From Dicyema japonicum (Eukaryota; Dicyemida; Rhombozoa; Dicyemidae), in assembly GCA_011109175.1 (NCBI GenBank), contig RDEW01000018.1, positions 679,304 to 743,303 of the forward strand: a DNA stretch of 64,000 nt, read 5' to 3'. Positions 11,536 to 25,451 of this stretch are shown here, one piece after another. Numbering within the stretch: position 1 is the first letter of the stretch; each line of letters starts with the position of its first letter. The position numbers and the translations under genes are program-made. The notes below the pieces were generated by a model that saw only the letters and a list, made by a program, of their open reading frames with translations, searched no databases and was not told the DNA's origin.

Positions 11536-14525
11536 AAGTAGCTCAATATGATTGTCGATTGATCTTTGTGCAATTTCATTTTTTTATGTTGTTATCGTAG
11601 TGTCATGTAGCTCACCAGAAATGGTGTCACCCATTCCAAAAAGGAACGAAAAGAGCCAACAGCTTTCCTCACCGTCCGGTGGCCCTTTCTACTTCTGTGT
11701 CTTCGACCTTATTTGGTGTCCCCATTTGTCGAGACTTCTGATTCTCTCATGTGGTGACGTCAAAACCAATCATGGGCTATGGAGAGATTTTACAATTAAT
11801 ACAACTGAATACGAATGGGATGAGGAAAAAAATCTTTGGCACTCCTCCGCGAAAATGAGACTGACCTCGCTTTAATACAGGAGTCCAAGCTATCTCTTTC
11901 CATAAACACCCTCTTTTCCCGGATACAAAGTGATCCGTAAAGATCGTCAGGGAGGACTACTTACTATTATAAAGAACGATATTCCTTTTATGGATACAAC
12001 TCAACGAACCTCAGAGCTTCTTGGCATTGACAAGACTTTGGAGCAGATTACTGTCAAGATCGAGTTATTCCCGTCCTATTGGAGCCATTTGGCTTATTTA
12101 TATATTCCTCCACAAAGATCGTTTCCGACATCTTACACCCCTGATTTATCACGCATTTCAACATTGAAAAATCTACTGTTATGTGGGATCTTAATTCACG
12201 ACATCAAGTTTGGCTCACTTCTTAATCCTATGATAACAAATTATTTTCCTGAGTTGATTATACTGAACAACCATAACTCACATCCTAGGACCCCATTAAG
12301 GATGACTGATAGCTGCACATCTCCCGACTTAACACTATGCTCACCTTCTCTGGCTGGACTCATTTCCTGTAACGTCTTTTACGGCTTCCAGTGACCACAT
12401 TCCAATCCTTCTAAAATTGAGAGGTCTTCAACGATACAGGAGACGGCCGGCGGAATCAAAAAGATTCAAGGATTATACGAAAGTTGACTGGTCAGGTTTC
12501 AGTAACCTTGAGGATAAATTCTTGGCCGGAGATTATCCTCCCAATACGCTCTATTGATGATGCTGCAGAAATCATCAGCGCTGCCATTTAGAAAGATGAC
12601 CATATTTTTATCCCTATATCGTCATACAAGAAGTTTATTCCTACCCTTAGCTCTTATAAAATAAGTCTCATAAAACAAAGAGACCGGCTGAAGATATGCT
12701 ATCTGTTGGACATGATGTTTTTGACAGCCCTCAGACAACTAAATATAGGATCTGTCAGAGCATAAAAAAACACAACGACATGAGATAATAGCATCTAGTA
12801 AACCAACTTCGACATTTCTGGAAAACTCTTAAACAAGTCCAGTCGGAGCTGGATGATGCAGATGGAACCGGAATGTTTTTTCCTGGACACTTATGCTACT
12901 TACATCCTAACATTCTACGAAACATTACGCTTGAATTAGCTTCAGACCATTCTCGAAACACCTAGACATTATGGTGCGTGCCCATAAACCGAAGAAGGAA
13001 CCTTACACGAACTATTCATATGACGAAGTCTTGGATGTTATCACCAGATTAAAATTCTCACGGGCGTGCGGGCCTGACAAAGTATCTTCTATTCATCTAA
13101 AACACCTAACCACTACGAAATTGGCTAACTCACGCAAATATACAACTGTCCATTAACTATACTATTATTCCCAAAATTTGGAAGAATTCTTTCATCAAAC
13201 CGATATTGCAGGCTGGGAAACCAGAGACAGAGCCTGCCTCCTACAGACCTATTTCCGTTACCAGCACTGTCAAAAATTATGGAGAAACTTGTATTATCAG
13301 TCTTTTTTCCGTATCTTCCACGTCCTATATTTTAACATGGTTCCCTCCCCAGGCAGGTCCACCGCTACATACTTGGCAACTTTATCGCAGTTCATTGCCG
13401 ACGCTTTTAACACCCATCCTCCGCCTCACAAACGCACAATCTTGGATTCTATTAACAAAGCCTTTGACACTGTTTCGAGGAAAATCCTGGTTGGGAAAAT
13501 ATTTTTTACTAATATTCGTCCGAATGTGAAATTATGGCTGGCCAACTTTTTGTCTGGAAGACGTGGAAGAGTAGTCAGTGGTGATCTCAGATCTAGATCA
13601 CGATTACTACCGAACTGGGTACCCCAGGGGTCTCCACTTTACCAATTCTATTTAACTTATTCCTACACGACATACCTAATGATGGAGACGAAGATTCCCT
13701 GTTATTATCCTACGCAGACGATAGTCATTGCAATACGGAACCGCTCGACTCAAGTCGCATCCCTTAAAACTCAGACAAAATTGAACATTCTCCACGATTG
13801 GATTGCTGGCAATCGACTAACGATTTCTGCAACCAAGTCTATCTGTTCCACATTCACGTCGGACCGTCGTTCCAAGGATGAACCGAGTCTTTTCATTGGT
13901 CCCACTAGGATTCCAGTGACAAAGTCCCCCATTGTCCTTGGAGTCAAGTACGACAGCCTTCTCAAATTCAACTCCCACGCAACAGACATGATCACCAGGG
14001 GCCTCCAGAAAGTTAACGTTATACGCGCCCTTGTTCGGAGGACCACGAGGAACATGGACTTTTCCGTTTCTACACTCTACCAACAAACAATCGCGCCTGC
14101 CATTGAGTATGCCTCCGTTGCATGGAGATTCGGGCTATCGGAGTCTTTGGTCCAAAGAATCAACTCGATATACCGGAAAACAATCAGTATGCTTTCCCCA
14201 CGTAATGGATCAACAGTCGACCCACTACTCATGGAAGCTAAGATCCGTAGTCGTGGCTCCGGATTTCTTCGCATCTGTGAAGAAGATGGAAATCCGCTTC
14301 GCCTGATCCTTCCCATGGCAAGAGAAAACCGATTGGATAAGAAATTCCCCTCCCCGATCGGATTCCTCTGCAAGACCGAGAGAAGGCTCTTCCGGAAAGT
14401 AGTGGGGACGAAGGAAGATCACAGACGTCGAATGGCACAAGTGATTGCGAAAACTGGGATCACCTAACTGTTTGACTCATTTGTCTTTCTTTCTCGGTGT
14501 TCCCGGGGTTATTAAAAATAAAATA
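11536..14525 (+). mobile_element. jockey-like LINE family A, copy 1
   Basis: A near full-length family A element. The 5' leader includes CTCACCAGAAATGGTGTCAC. A broken AP-endonuclease follows (TLEQITVKIELFPSYWSHLA, then the CSPDLTLCSPSLAG-type segment). RT runs through 12971-14467 with RACGPDKVSSIHLKHL, AFDTVSRK, NWVPQGSPL (usually NGVPQGSPL), a damaged YADD box near 13715 and the C-terminal GTKEDHRRRMAQVI before stop 14465-14467. The 3' end has a TTTGTCTTTCTTTCTCGGTG segment and an A-rich AATAAA tail. Its last 950 bp are almost identical to copy 2. Confidence 0.8.
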
Positions 14526-14529
14526 AAAT

Positions 14530-15825
14530 AAATAATGCTAAATCTCTGACAAAGTCGAAAGAGACTTATCAAGTGCAGATGTATTATTAATTCTGATTAT
14601 TTCAAAAATACGTCTTGTATTTCAAGAAGAACTCACAAGATAGGACTGTAATTTTTGATAACAAAACAGTGGGTTTTCCACTCGAAAAGAACTTGTGCTT
14701 CACCATCTAAACTAGGAGATTGTGAATGTCATAGATAATAGTAGGTTACCTGCTAAAAAACTTTTTATCCGAGGGACAGTCTTTCGTCTAAAAGGGAGGA
14801 ACAATATAAAATGAGATTATGTTTATAATAAGAGTCCAACAAAGATCTGGTTTGATCCCAAATTTTATTTGACGTATTCATTGTAAATTTTTCAAAATAA
14901 AAAAAATTAATATTGGACTGATGATATATGCCGATGACGTCAAAGTTGTGGATACACTTTAGGGAAGAGTTTAGAGTATGTTGGTTCAAATGAAGAAATA
15001 AGCAATATGATAGGATAAAGTTCTCTTTTCACATGGAAGATTATTTGAAATATGTCAGAGCGATTAAAAAGAGGCTTATCTAGCTCTGTTCAGTGCTAGC
15101 AAGTTACCAGGAGATATGAACACTTTACTTTAAGTTTCAGTTATTCAATATCGATTTGATTTTCTGAGTGCGAGATGAGACTTTTTTTTAAATAAAGAAA
15201 AAATTATATTTCCACTGGAGAAATTGAGAACTACAATAACGACAGCAATTGATAGCTTAATGAAGAACTAAATAAGTAACAAGATAAAAAATTCATTTCT
15301 ATTCATAGTCTAATGCAGGAGAGGATCGATGCCCACAAAAAGTGGTCAAATATGCAAAACACATACAAAAAACCAATAGAACTAGCTGCATGGATGGAGG
15401 GTCTTGGGAGAAGTGTCAATTCACAAAAAGTAGCTCAATATGATTACCTTTTATAACTATAAAATTCATTATAATAAAGTTATTTATTGCTCTTCTTAAT
15501 AGCGAAAGTAGAATTGTAGAGTTGTCGATATATTTTCTATTGTATAGAAATCAATGATTTTCATCATGCGAACTCTTGTTTTTTTTTCTTCTTTTGTAAA
15601 TGTAGATCAAAATGTTGTTAAAATGTAGGTCAGCCATCATACGAAAGACTGCAATTCTACCCTATGTATTAACTCTCATAGTTATAACGATCTCTCATGA
15701 TCTTTATCCAACTTTGAGTCAGACCTCATCTGGAGGGAAATTTTATAGTTGATCTCTTTGTTATTCCAGCCTGGAAATAATTTTATGTTTTATATATCGA
15801 AAATATTCTGTGGCCATAAAGTAGT
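14530..15825 (+). repeat. repeat block B, copy 2
   Basis: Homologous to 10640-11535, with about 380 bp more before the LINE start that is shared with block 3 but missing from block 1. The RT box is better kept here (MIYADDVKVVDTL near 14925-14960). The ends coincide with the tail of LINE A copy 1 and the leader of LINE A copy 2, so B plus A moved or was duplicated as a unit. Confidence 0.65.
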
Positions 15826-18800
15826 ATGCCGTTGATCTTTGTGCAATTTCATTTTTTATGTTGTTATCGTAGTGTCATGTAGCTCACCAGAAAAGGTGTC
15901 ACCCATTCCAAAAAGGAACGAAAAGAGCAAACAGCTTTCCCACCGTCCGGTGGTCCTTTCAACTCCTGTGTCTTCGACCCTATCAGTTGTCCCCATTTGT
16001 CCAGACTTCTGATTCTCTCATGTGGTGACGTCAAAACCAATCATGGGCTATGGAGATTTTACAATTATACAACTGAATACGAATGGGATGAGGAAAAAAA
16101 TTTTGTCACTCCTCCGCGAAAATGAGGCTGACCTCGCTTTAATACAGGAGTCCAAGCTATCTCCCTCCATAAACACCCTCTTTTCTCGGATACACAGTGA
16201 TCCTTAAAGATCGTCACGGGAGGAGGACTACTTACTATTATAAAGAACGATATTCTTTTATGGATACAACTCAACGAACCTCAGAGCTTCTTGGCATTGA
16301 CAAGACTTTGGAGCAGATTACTGTCAAGATCGAGTTATTCCCGTCCTTTTGGAGCTATTTGGTTTATTTATATATTCCTCCACAAAGATCGTTTCCGACA
16401 TCTTACAACCCTGATTTATCACGCATTTAAACATTGAAAAATCTACTGTTATGTGGGGATCTTAATTCACGACATCCAGTTTGGCTCACTTCCCAATCCT
16501 ATGATAACAAATTATTTTCCTGACTTGATTATACTGAACAACCCTAACTCACATACTATGACCCTATTAAGGATGACTGATAGCTGCACATCCCCCGACT
16601 TAACACTATGCTCACCTTCTCTGGCTGGACTCATTTCCTGGTACGTCTTTTACGGCTTCTTAGTGACCACAATCTAATCCTTCTAAAATTGAGAGGTCTT
16701 CAACGATACAGGAGACGGCCGGCGGAATCAAAAAGATTCAAGTATTATACGAAAGTTGACTGGTCAGGTTTCAGTAACCTTAAGGATAAATTCTTGGCCC
16801 GGAGATTATCCTCCCCAAATACGCTCTATTGATGATGCTGCAGAAATCATCAGCGCTGCCATTTAGAAAGATGACCATATTTTTATTCCTATATCGTCAT
16901 ACAAGAAGTTTATTCCTACCCTTAGCTCTTATAAAATAAGTCTCATAAAACAAAGAGACCGGCTGAAGATATGCCATCTGTTGGACCTGATGTTTTTGAC
17001 AGCCCTCAGACAACTAAATAAGGAATCTGTCAGAGCATAAAAAAACACAAGGACAGAGATAATAGCATCTAGTAAACCACTCGACATTTCTGGAAAACTC
17101 TTAAACAAGTCAAGTCGGAGCTGGATGATGCAGACGGAACCGGAAAGTTTTTTCCTGGACACTTATGCTACTTACATCCTAACATTCTCACGAAACATTA
17201 CGCTTGAATTAGCTTCAAACCATTCTCGAAACACCTAGACATTAAGGTGCGTGCCCATAAACCGAAGAAGAAACCTTATCACGAACTATTCTCATATGAC
17301 CAAGTCTTGGATGTTATCACCAGATTAAAAAGCTCACGGGCGTGCGGGCCTGACAAAGTATCTTCTATTCATCTAAAACACCTAAGCCACTACGAAATTG
17401 GCTACCTCACGCAAATATACAACCTGTCCATTAACTATAATATTATTCCTAAGATTTGGAAGAATTCTATCATCAGACCGATATTGAAGGCTGGGAAACC
17501 AGAGACAGAACCTGCATCCTACAGGCCTATTTCCGTTACCAGCACACTGTCAAAAATTATGGAGAAACTTGTATTATCAGTCATTATTCCGTATCTTCCG
17601 CGTCCTATATTTCAACATGGTTTCCTCCGCGGTAGGTCCACCGCTACATACTTGGCAACTTTATCGCAGTTCATTGCCGACGGTTTTAACACCCATCCTC
17701 CGCCTCACAAACGCACAATCTTGGTTTCTATTGACATCAACAAAGCCTTTGACACTGTTTCGAGGAAAATCTTGGTTGGAAAAATTTTTCTACTAATATT
17801 CGTCCGAATGTGAAATTATGGCTGGCCAACTTTTTGTCTGGAAGACGTGGAAGAGTAGTCAGTGGTGATCTCAGATCTAGATCACGATTACTACCGAACG
17901 GGGTACCCCAGGGGTCTCCACTTTCACCAATTCTATTCAACCTTTTCCTACACGACCTACCTAATGATGGAGACGAAGATTCCCTGTTATTATCCTACGC
18001 AGACGACGTAGTCATTGCAATACGGAACCGCTCGACGCAAGTCGCATCCCTTAAAACTCAGACAAAATTGAACATTCTCCACGATTGGATTGCTGGCAAT
18101 CGACTAACGATTTCTGCAACCAAGTCTATCTGTTCCACATTCACGTCGGACCGTCGTTCCAAGGATGAACCGAGTCTTTTCATTGGTCCCACTAGGATTC
18201 CAGTGACAAAGTCCCCCATTGTCCTTGGAGTCAAGTACGACAGCCTTCTCAAATTCAACTCCCACGCAACAGACATGATCACCAGGGGCCTCCAGAAAGT
18301 TAACGTTATACGCGCCCTTGTTCGGAGGACCACGAGGAACATGGACTTTTCCGTTTCTACACTCTACCAACAAACAATCGCGCCTGCCATTGAGTATGCC
18401 TCCGTTGCATGGAGATTCGGGCTATCGGAGTCTTTGGTCCAAAGAATCAACTCGATATACCGGAAAACAATCAGTATGCTTTCCCCACGTAATGGATCAA
18501 CAGTCGACCCACTACTCATGGAAGCTAAGATCCGTAGTCGTGGCTCCGGATTTCTTCGCCTCTGTGAGGAAGATGGAAATCCGCTTCGCCTAATCCTTCC
18601 CATGGCAAGAGAAAACCGATTGGATAAGAAATTCCCCTCCCCGATCGGATTCCTCTGCAAGACCGAGAGAAGGCTCTTCCGGAAAGTAGTGGGGACGATG
18701 GAGGATCACAGACGTCGAATGGCACAAGTGATTGCGAGGACTGGGATCACCTAACTGTCTGACTCTTTTGTCTTTCTTTCTCGGTGTTCCCGGAATAAAA
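15826..18800 (+). mobile_element. jockey-like LINE family A, copy 2 (best preserved)
   Basis: The best reference for family A. The endonuclease (about 16022-16700) shows IIQLNTNGMRKKILSLLREN, LALIQESKL, CGDLNSRHPVWL and SDHNLILLKL, all expected catalytic-strand motifs of APE LINEs, spread over three frames. RT runs from 17247 to 17813 (SRACGPDKVSSIHLKHL, PASYRPISVTSTLSKIMEKL, IDINKAFDTVSRKI). After a one-base loss near 17795 it continues from 17810 to 18754 (NGVPQGSPLSPILFNLFLHD, LLSYADDVVIAI). The 3' tail ends in an AATAAA-rich run. Only indels keep it from coding a full protein. Confidence 0.85.
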
Positions 18801-19034
18801 TAAATAATAAATCCACTCCAATAGTAGAGAGAATGAGGAATAGACAAGCAAGCATAAAAACTTTAACAAATTAACCACACAGCACCACATGAGCCACGCG
18901 GCTTATTAAATATCTTAATAAATAAATAATAATAATAAATAATAATATGGTCTGGTACGAAGTGTGACAAGTTCCTTTGAAAGCTAAAAGGTCACGAAGC
19001 TTGGATTTATCTGTATTTACAAACAGTTACTTTG

Positions 19035-19535
19035 GCGTCATTCAAAGTAGCAAATGAAGTTGCAAAACCAAAGAAGCCACATACTATTGCAAATACTCTT
19101 ATTAAGCCTTGTGCATTGGAAATAGTGAAAACAGTTCTCTCGAAAACTGCAGCAGATTCTTTTCTCACATAATTGTATTCGGGATTGTATTAATAGTATT
19201 AGTGATTATATTTTTAAACAAGTTGTTTCGGACATAAAGAATTCTTGCATCAAGAGTTCAATCTATTGGATGAATCTATCGATGTTGATGGTTGTAGTCA
19301 ACTAATTGGCTTTGTCGCTATATACAATAGCATTTAATTGCGTTTCTTTTTTGCAAACCTCTCGAAACGGAAGCCTCTGCAGAAAATGTTTTCCATATGA
19401 TTGAGAATTTTTTTGATGAACATGATATTCCATAAGAAATTATCATGTCAATTTGCACGGACGGTGCTTCAGTTATGCTGGGAAACAGGTCGGAAACGCT
19501 ATTAACCCTCAAAACAATCTCAGAATTGCACTAAC
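19035..19535 (+). pseudogene. hAT (ZBED5-like) transposase relic, array unit 1
   Basis: Plus-strand frames give SFKVANEVAKPKKPHTIANT (compare 'YxVAxxIAKxKKPHTIAExL'), then DESIDVDGCSQLIGFVAIY, CKPLETEASAENVF and SICTDGASVMLGN. These are ordered motifs of ZBED5/FAM200-type hAT transposases, with CTDGA as the signature. Stops and shifts interrupt them. It is a relic with no TIRs seen around it. Confidence 0.7.
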
Positions 19536-19859
19536 AAACAAAAAACCACGTTTCGAGAATTTATTAAAACTAAAAGGCAAGAAAAGTCACAAGGAATCTA
19601 ACTAATCTTTTTGAATAAAATTCGAATTCAGATAGATTTAAAATCAAGGTGCGAAGTTACTTTTTTTTAATTTTTTGGGTGAGATTTCAAAAAGTATCTG
19701 TAATCGCTGCTTTAGATATTTAGACTATATTTTGAAAATGACATGGTGGATATAAGAATTACATAGAGAAAGAATGGGAACAAATTTATTCTCCACGAAA
19801 AGTCTAACTACTAGAGAATTAGCCGTTTCAAACGACACGATTTCCAGTCTTACGCGCTT

Positions 19860-20520
19860 TGAGTGCTGAGAGTGCGTTTACTCCGCTACCTGGGTGTTAC
19901 GATTGATCTTGAAGGCTCATTTATGGAGGATGTTAAAATAAGAAAAAAAAGGGCACTACAAACACTTCGATTTACTCGAAAACTTTGTGTAGGCACAGAG
20001 ACGTTCTTGTTCATATTCTCGAGAGTAATCCTGCCCAATTTGACATACGGTTGTGAGATGTAGTATCTGTCTACAAAAAAAGACATGATCGAGATTTCTG
20101 ATATACGCAGTCAAATTGCTACTGTCTGATGTGTCGAGATCGAGTTTGATCCCAGAAAGGAGACTTAAGTTGCATATGGAAGAGATTAAAGACTGGTTAC
20201 GGTCTCCAACGATTAAAACGGTCAAGAAAATCTAATGCAATGACTTTTTCGGTAAAGTAGAAAAGGAAATCAGCAAGGCTCCCTATGATGTATAAATATT
20301 GTGAGATGCCTGATGTATCTCGGAACACTTATTGAGAATACGGGAGTACATTATGTGACTTTAAACTCCGAAGGAAGAAAGCCCAGTATGCGTTATTGTG
20401 TGTGAGGAAAATGAGACTCGAAACGGGCATATATTTATTTATTTTACGTACGATCATACTAACACTCCATGGATGGTATTACAATGCATACAAGGAGCGT
20501 TTTATCTAGCTTCTTTTAAA
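19860..20520 (+). pseudogene. scrambled CR1/jockey-like LINE pieces, array unit 1
   Basis: Segment 19866-20060 reads LLRYLGVTIDLEGSFMEDVK...ILPNLTYGCEM, the RT thumb/connection region. It is followed by a decayed YADD-like piece (LLLSDVSRSSLIPE, MEEIKDWLRS) that normally lies upstream, and then by LGTLIENTGVHYVTLNSE. The disorder shows that two or more fragments are joined. The same DVSRSS segment occurs in the LINE at 54640-55400. Confidence 0.6.
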
Positions 20521-21361
20521 ATCGATGAGAGCAAGGTTCGACCAGAAGTTAGATGAAGATTAAATTTATTAGTAATGTGGATTAGAGATGTTTTTGAGAC
20601 AAGGAAGGAAAATTTCCTAATAAGATGCTATTGTTGAGAGATGTCGCAGCACAGAATAAACCATAAGAAGGATCTTAGAACGTAGAGGAAAGTCCAAGCT
20701 ATGGAAGGACTTGTGGTGAGAAACCTCTTTAACTTTAACTTTTAACAGACTTTATTAACAAAGGAAAGTAAAGAGGGAATTAATTGGTTTCTCATCACAA
20801 GTCCTGTCATAGTTGCCAATAAAGAAATAAAAAAACCGTTGTTGTATGGTTGTGCCTGTTGTTAAAAAGCTCCTCATAGAGGATTAATACAATCAAAAAG
20901 GCCACCTCAGGAGAGGTTTTAAGAAGAATAGTATTGAGAGCATTAAGGATTTGCTTCTGGTAGAGATAAACTCAAATCACTGACCAGTATCGACATAGCA
21001 TTGGAAAGATAAAGGGAAAGATTTACAGTTGAACTTTCATCTATTGACAAAATCATGGGAGTATTAAATTTGTAAACCAATTATGTGGATTGAAATCCCT
21101 AAAGAACTCCAGAGTGACTGCATAATGTGGCGGGTTTTTCCGATTAGAGTTTAAAGAAGAATCAGCAAAAATCTAATTCGTCTCGAAGATTAATTTGTCT
21201 TTTCCTTTATGGAAGGGAAACTTTAAGATGATCGAAATCAAAAAGAGGTCAATATGGATTGAGGAAGACGAACTTATGACTTACATGAAAGAAATTGATC
21301 CAACAAATAAATCAGTAAAATATCTTGTAAGAGATGGAAGAAAAATGTGAAGATGAGCTTA

Positions 21362-23038
21362 AAGTCAAGGAGCTTGATGATGCAGACGGAACCGGAAAGT
21401 CTTTTCCTAAACACTTATGCCATCTACATCCTAACACCCTTATGAAACATTACGCTGGAATTATCTTCAAACGATTTTGAAACACCTAGACATTAGGGTG
21501 CGTGCCCATAAACCGAAGAAGAAACCTTATCACGAACTATGCTCATATGACGAAGTCTTGGATGTTATCACCAGATTAAAATGCTCACGGGCGTGCGGGC
21601 CTGACAAAGTATCTTCTATTCATCTAAAACACCTAAGCCACTACGCAATTGGCTACCTCACGCAAAGATACAACTGTCCATTAACTATACTATTATTCCC
21701 AAGATTTGGAAGAATTCTATCATCAGACCGATATTGAAAGCTGGGAAACCAGAGACAGAACCTGCTTTTACAGGCCCATTTCGTTAGTAGCACACTGTCA
21801 AAAATTATTAAGAAACTATATTTCAGTCATTATTCCGTATCTTCCACGTTCTATATTTCAACATGGTTTCCTCCGCGGTAGATCCACCGCTACATACTTG
21901 GCAACCCTATCGCAGTTCATTGCCGACGGTTTTAACACCCATCCCCGTCCTCACGAACGCACAATCTTGGTTTCTATTGACATCAACAAAGCAAATAAAA
22001 TCTAGTTGGAAAAATATTTTTTACTAATATTCGTCCGAATGTGAAATTATGGCTGGCCAACTTTTTGTCTGGAAGACGTGGAAGAGTAGTCAGTGGTGAT
22101 CTCAGATCTAGTCCACGATTACTACCGAACGGGGTACCCCAGGGGTCTCCACTTTCACCAATTCTATTCAACCTATTCCTACACGACCTACCTAATGATG
22201 GAGACGAAGATTCCCTGCTATTATCCTACGCAGACGATAGAGTTATTGCGATACGGAACCGCTCGACGCAAGTCACATCCTTAAAACTCAGACAAAATTG
22301 AACACTCTCCACGAGTGGATTGTTGGCAATCGACTAACGATTTCTGCAACCATGTCTATCTGTTCCACATTCACGTCGGACCGCCGTTCCAAGGATGAAC
22401 CGAGTCTTTTCATTGGTCCCACTCGGATTCCAGTGACAAGGTTTCCCACTGAACGTGGAGTCAAGTACGCAGCCATCTTAATTTCAACTCCCATGCAACA
22501 GACATGATCACCAGGGGCTCCTGAAAGTTAACATTATACGCGCCCTTGTCCATAGGACCACGAGGAACATGAACTTTTCCGTTTCTACCCTCTACCAACA
22601 AACAATCGCGCCTGCCATTGAGTATGCTCCGTTGCATGGAGATTCGGGCTATCGGAGTCTATGGTCCAAAGAATCAACTCGATATACCGGAAAACAATCA
22701 GTATGCTTTGCCCACCTAATGATCAACAGTCGACCCACTACTCATGGAAGCTAAGATCAGTAGTCGTGGTTACGGATTACTTCGCATCTGTGAGGAAGAT
22801 GGAAATCCGCTTCGCCTGATCCTTTCCATGGCAAGAGAAACCGATTGGATAAGAAATTCCCTCCCCGATCGGATTCCTCAGCAAGACCGATAAAAGGCTC
22901 TTTCGGAAAGTAGTGGGGACGATGGAAGATCACAGACGTCGAATGGCACAATTGATTGCGAGGTCTGGGATCACCTAACTGTTTGACTCTTTTGTCTTTC
23001 TTTCTCGGTGTTCCCGGGGTTATTAAAATAAAATAAAT
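21362..23038 (+). mobile_element. jockey-like LINE family A, copy 3 (5'-truncated)
   Basis: Begins inside the linker before RT (shared GATGATGCAGACGGAACCGG) and runs to the family A tail. RT motifs SRACGPDKVSSIHLKHL, NGVPQGSPLSPILFNLFLHD and SYADDRVIAI are readable in pieces. There is a deletion at the palm (INKANKI in place of INKAFDTVSRKI) and several one-base indels. It is part of the tandem array. Confidence 0.8.
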
Positions 23039-23267
23039 AAATCCACTCCAATAAGTAGAGAGATGAGGAATAGACAAGCAAGCATAAAACTTTAACAAAT
23101 TAACCACACAGCACCACATGAAGCCACGCGGCTTATTAAAATATCTTAATAAATAAATAATAATAATAAATAATAATATGGTCTGGTACGAAGTGTGACA
23201 AGTTCCTTTGAAAGCTAAAAGGTCACGAAGCTTAGATTTATCTGTATATACAAACAGTTACTTTTGG

Positions 23268-23770
23268 CGTCATTCAAAGAAGCAAATGAAGTTGCGAAAC
23301 CAAAGAAGCCACATACTATTGCAAATACTTTTATTAAGCCGTTTGCATTGGATATAGTGAAAACAGTTCTCTCGAAAACTGCAGCAGATTTCTTTGTCAC
23401 ATAATTGTATTCGGGATTGTATTAATAGTATTAGTGATGATATTTTTAAACAAGTTGTTTCGGACATAAAGAATTCTTGCATCAAGAGTTCAATCCATTA
23501 GATGAATCTATCGATGTTGATGGTTGTAGTCAACTAATTGGCTTTGTCGCTATATACAATAGCATTTAATTGCGTTTCTTTTTTGCAAACCTCTCGAAAC
23601 GGAAGCCTCTGCAGAAAATGTTTTCAATATGATTGAGAAATTTTTTTGATGAACATGATATTCCATAAGAAATTATCAGGTCAATTTGCACGGACGGTGC
23701 TTCAGTTATGCTGGGAAACAGGTCGGAAACGCTATTAACCCTCAAAACAATCTCAGAATTGCACTAGCAA
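23268..23770 (+). pseudogene. hAT (ZBED5-like) transposase relic, array unit 2
   Basis: The array counterpart of 19035-19535, with the same motifs (AKPKKPHTIANT, CKPLETEASAENVF, ICTDGASVMLGN) and a partly different set of indels. It confirms that the relic was already broken before the unit was duplicated. Confidence 0.7.
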
Positions 23771-24107
23771 ACAAAAAACCACGTTTCAAGAATTAATTAA
23801 AACTAAAAGGCAAGAAAAGTCACAAGGAATCTAACTAATCTTTTTGAATAAAATTCGAATTCAGTTAGATTTAAAATCAAGGTGCGAGGTTACTTTTTTT
23901 TTTAATTTTTTGGGTGAGATTTCAAAAAGAATCGGTAATCGCTGCTTTAGATATTCAGACTATATTTTGAAAATGACATGGTGGATATAAGAATTACATA
24001 GAAGAAAGAATGGAACAAATTTATTCTCCACCGAAAAGTCTAACTACTAAAGAATTAGCCGTTTCAAACGACCCGATGTCCAGTCTTACGCGCTTTGAGC
24101 GCTGAGA

Positions 24108-24780
24108 GTGCGTTTACTCCGCTACCTGGGTGTTACGATTGATCTTGAAGGCTCATTTATGGAGGATGTTAAAATAAGAAGAAAAAGGGCACTACAAACA
24201 CTTCGATTTACTCGAAAACTTTGTCTAGGCACAGAGTCGTTCTTGTTCATATTCTCGAGAATAATCCTGCCCAGTTTGACATACGGTTGTGAGATGTAGT
24301 ATCTGTCTACAAAAAAAGACATGATCGAGATTTCTGATATACGCAGTCAAATTGCAACTGTCTGATGTGTCGAGATCGAGTTTGATCCCAGAAAGGAGAC
24401 TCAAGGTGCATATGGAAAAGATTAAAAACTGGTTACGGTCTTCAACGATTAATACGGTGAGAAGAAAATCTAATGCAATGAAGTTTTTCGGTGAAAGTAG
24501 AAAAGGAAATCAGCAAGGATCCCTATGAGGTATAAATATTGTGAGATCCCTGAAGTTCTCGGAACCCCTATTGAGAAAATGGGAGTACATTATGTGACTT
24601 TAAACTCCGAAGGAAGAAAGCCCAGCATGCGTTATGGTGTGTGAGGAAAATGAGACTCGAAACGGACATATATTTATTTATTTTGCGTACGATCATACTA
24701 ACTCTCCATGAATGGTATAACAATGCATACAAGGAGCGTTTTATCTATCTTCTTTTAAAATCGATGAGAGCAAGGTTCGA
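24108..24780 (+). pseudogene. scrambled CR1/jockey-like LINE pieces, array unit 2
   Basis: Array counterpart of 19860-20520, with LLRYLGVTIDLEGSFMED and LPSLTYGCEM followed by the displaced DVSRSS piece. Confidence 0.6.
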
Positions 24781-25451
24781 CCAGAAGTTAGATGAAGATT
24801 AAATTTTTATTAGTAATGTGGATTAGAGATGTTTTTGAGACAAGGAAGGAAAATTTTCTAATAAGATGCTATTGTTGAGAGATGTTGCAGCACAGAATAC
24901 ACCATTTTAACTTTTAACAGACTTTATTAACAAAGGAAAGTAAAGAGGCCGAATTAATTGGATTATTATCACAAGTCCTGTCATAGTTGCCAATAAAAGA
25001 AATAAAAAAACCGTTGTTGTGTGGTTGTGCCTGTTGTTAAAAAGCTCCTCATAGAGGATTAATACAATCAAAAAGGCCACCTCAGGAGAGGTTTTAAGAA
25101 GAATAGTATTGAGAGCATTAAGGATTTGCCTCTGGTAGAGATAATATTGACAAAATCATGGGGAGTATTAAATTTGCAAACCAATTATGTGGATTGAAAT
25201 CCCTGAAAAACGCCAGAGTGACTGCATAAGGTCGCAGGTTTTTCCGATTAGAGTTTAAAGAAGAATCAGCAAAAATCTAATTCGTCTCGAAGATTAATTT
25301 GTCTTTTCCTTTATGGAAGGGAAATTTTAAGATGATCGAAATCAAAAAGAGGTCAATATGGATTGAGGAAGACGAACTTATCACTTACATGAAAGAAATT
25401 GGTCCAACCACTAAATCAGTAAAATATCTTGTAAGAGATAGAAGAAAAATG

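Noticed and set aside
13771-14373. Open frames on the strand opposite to LINE A RT (also at 18058-18660)
   Set aside because: Exact antisense shadows of conserved RT coding sequence, repeated wherever the RT is repeated.
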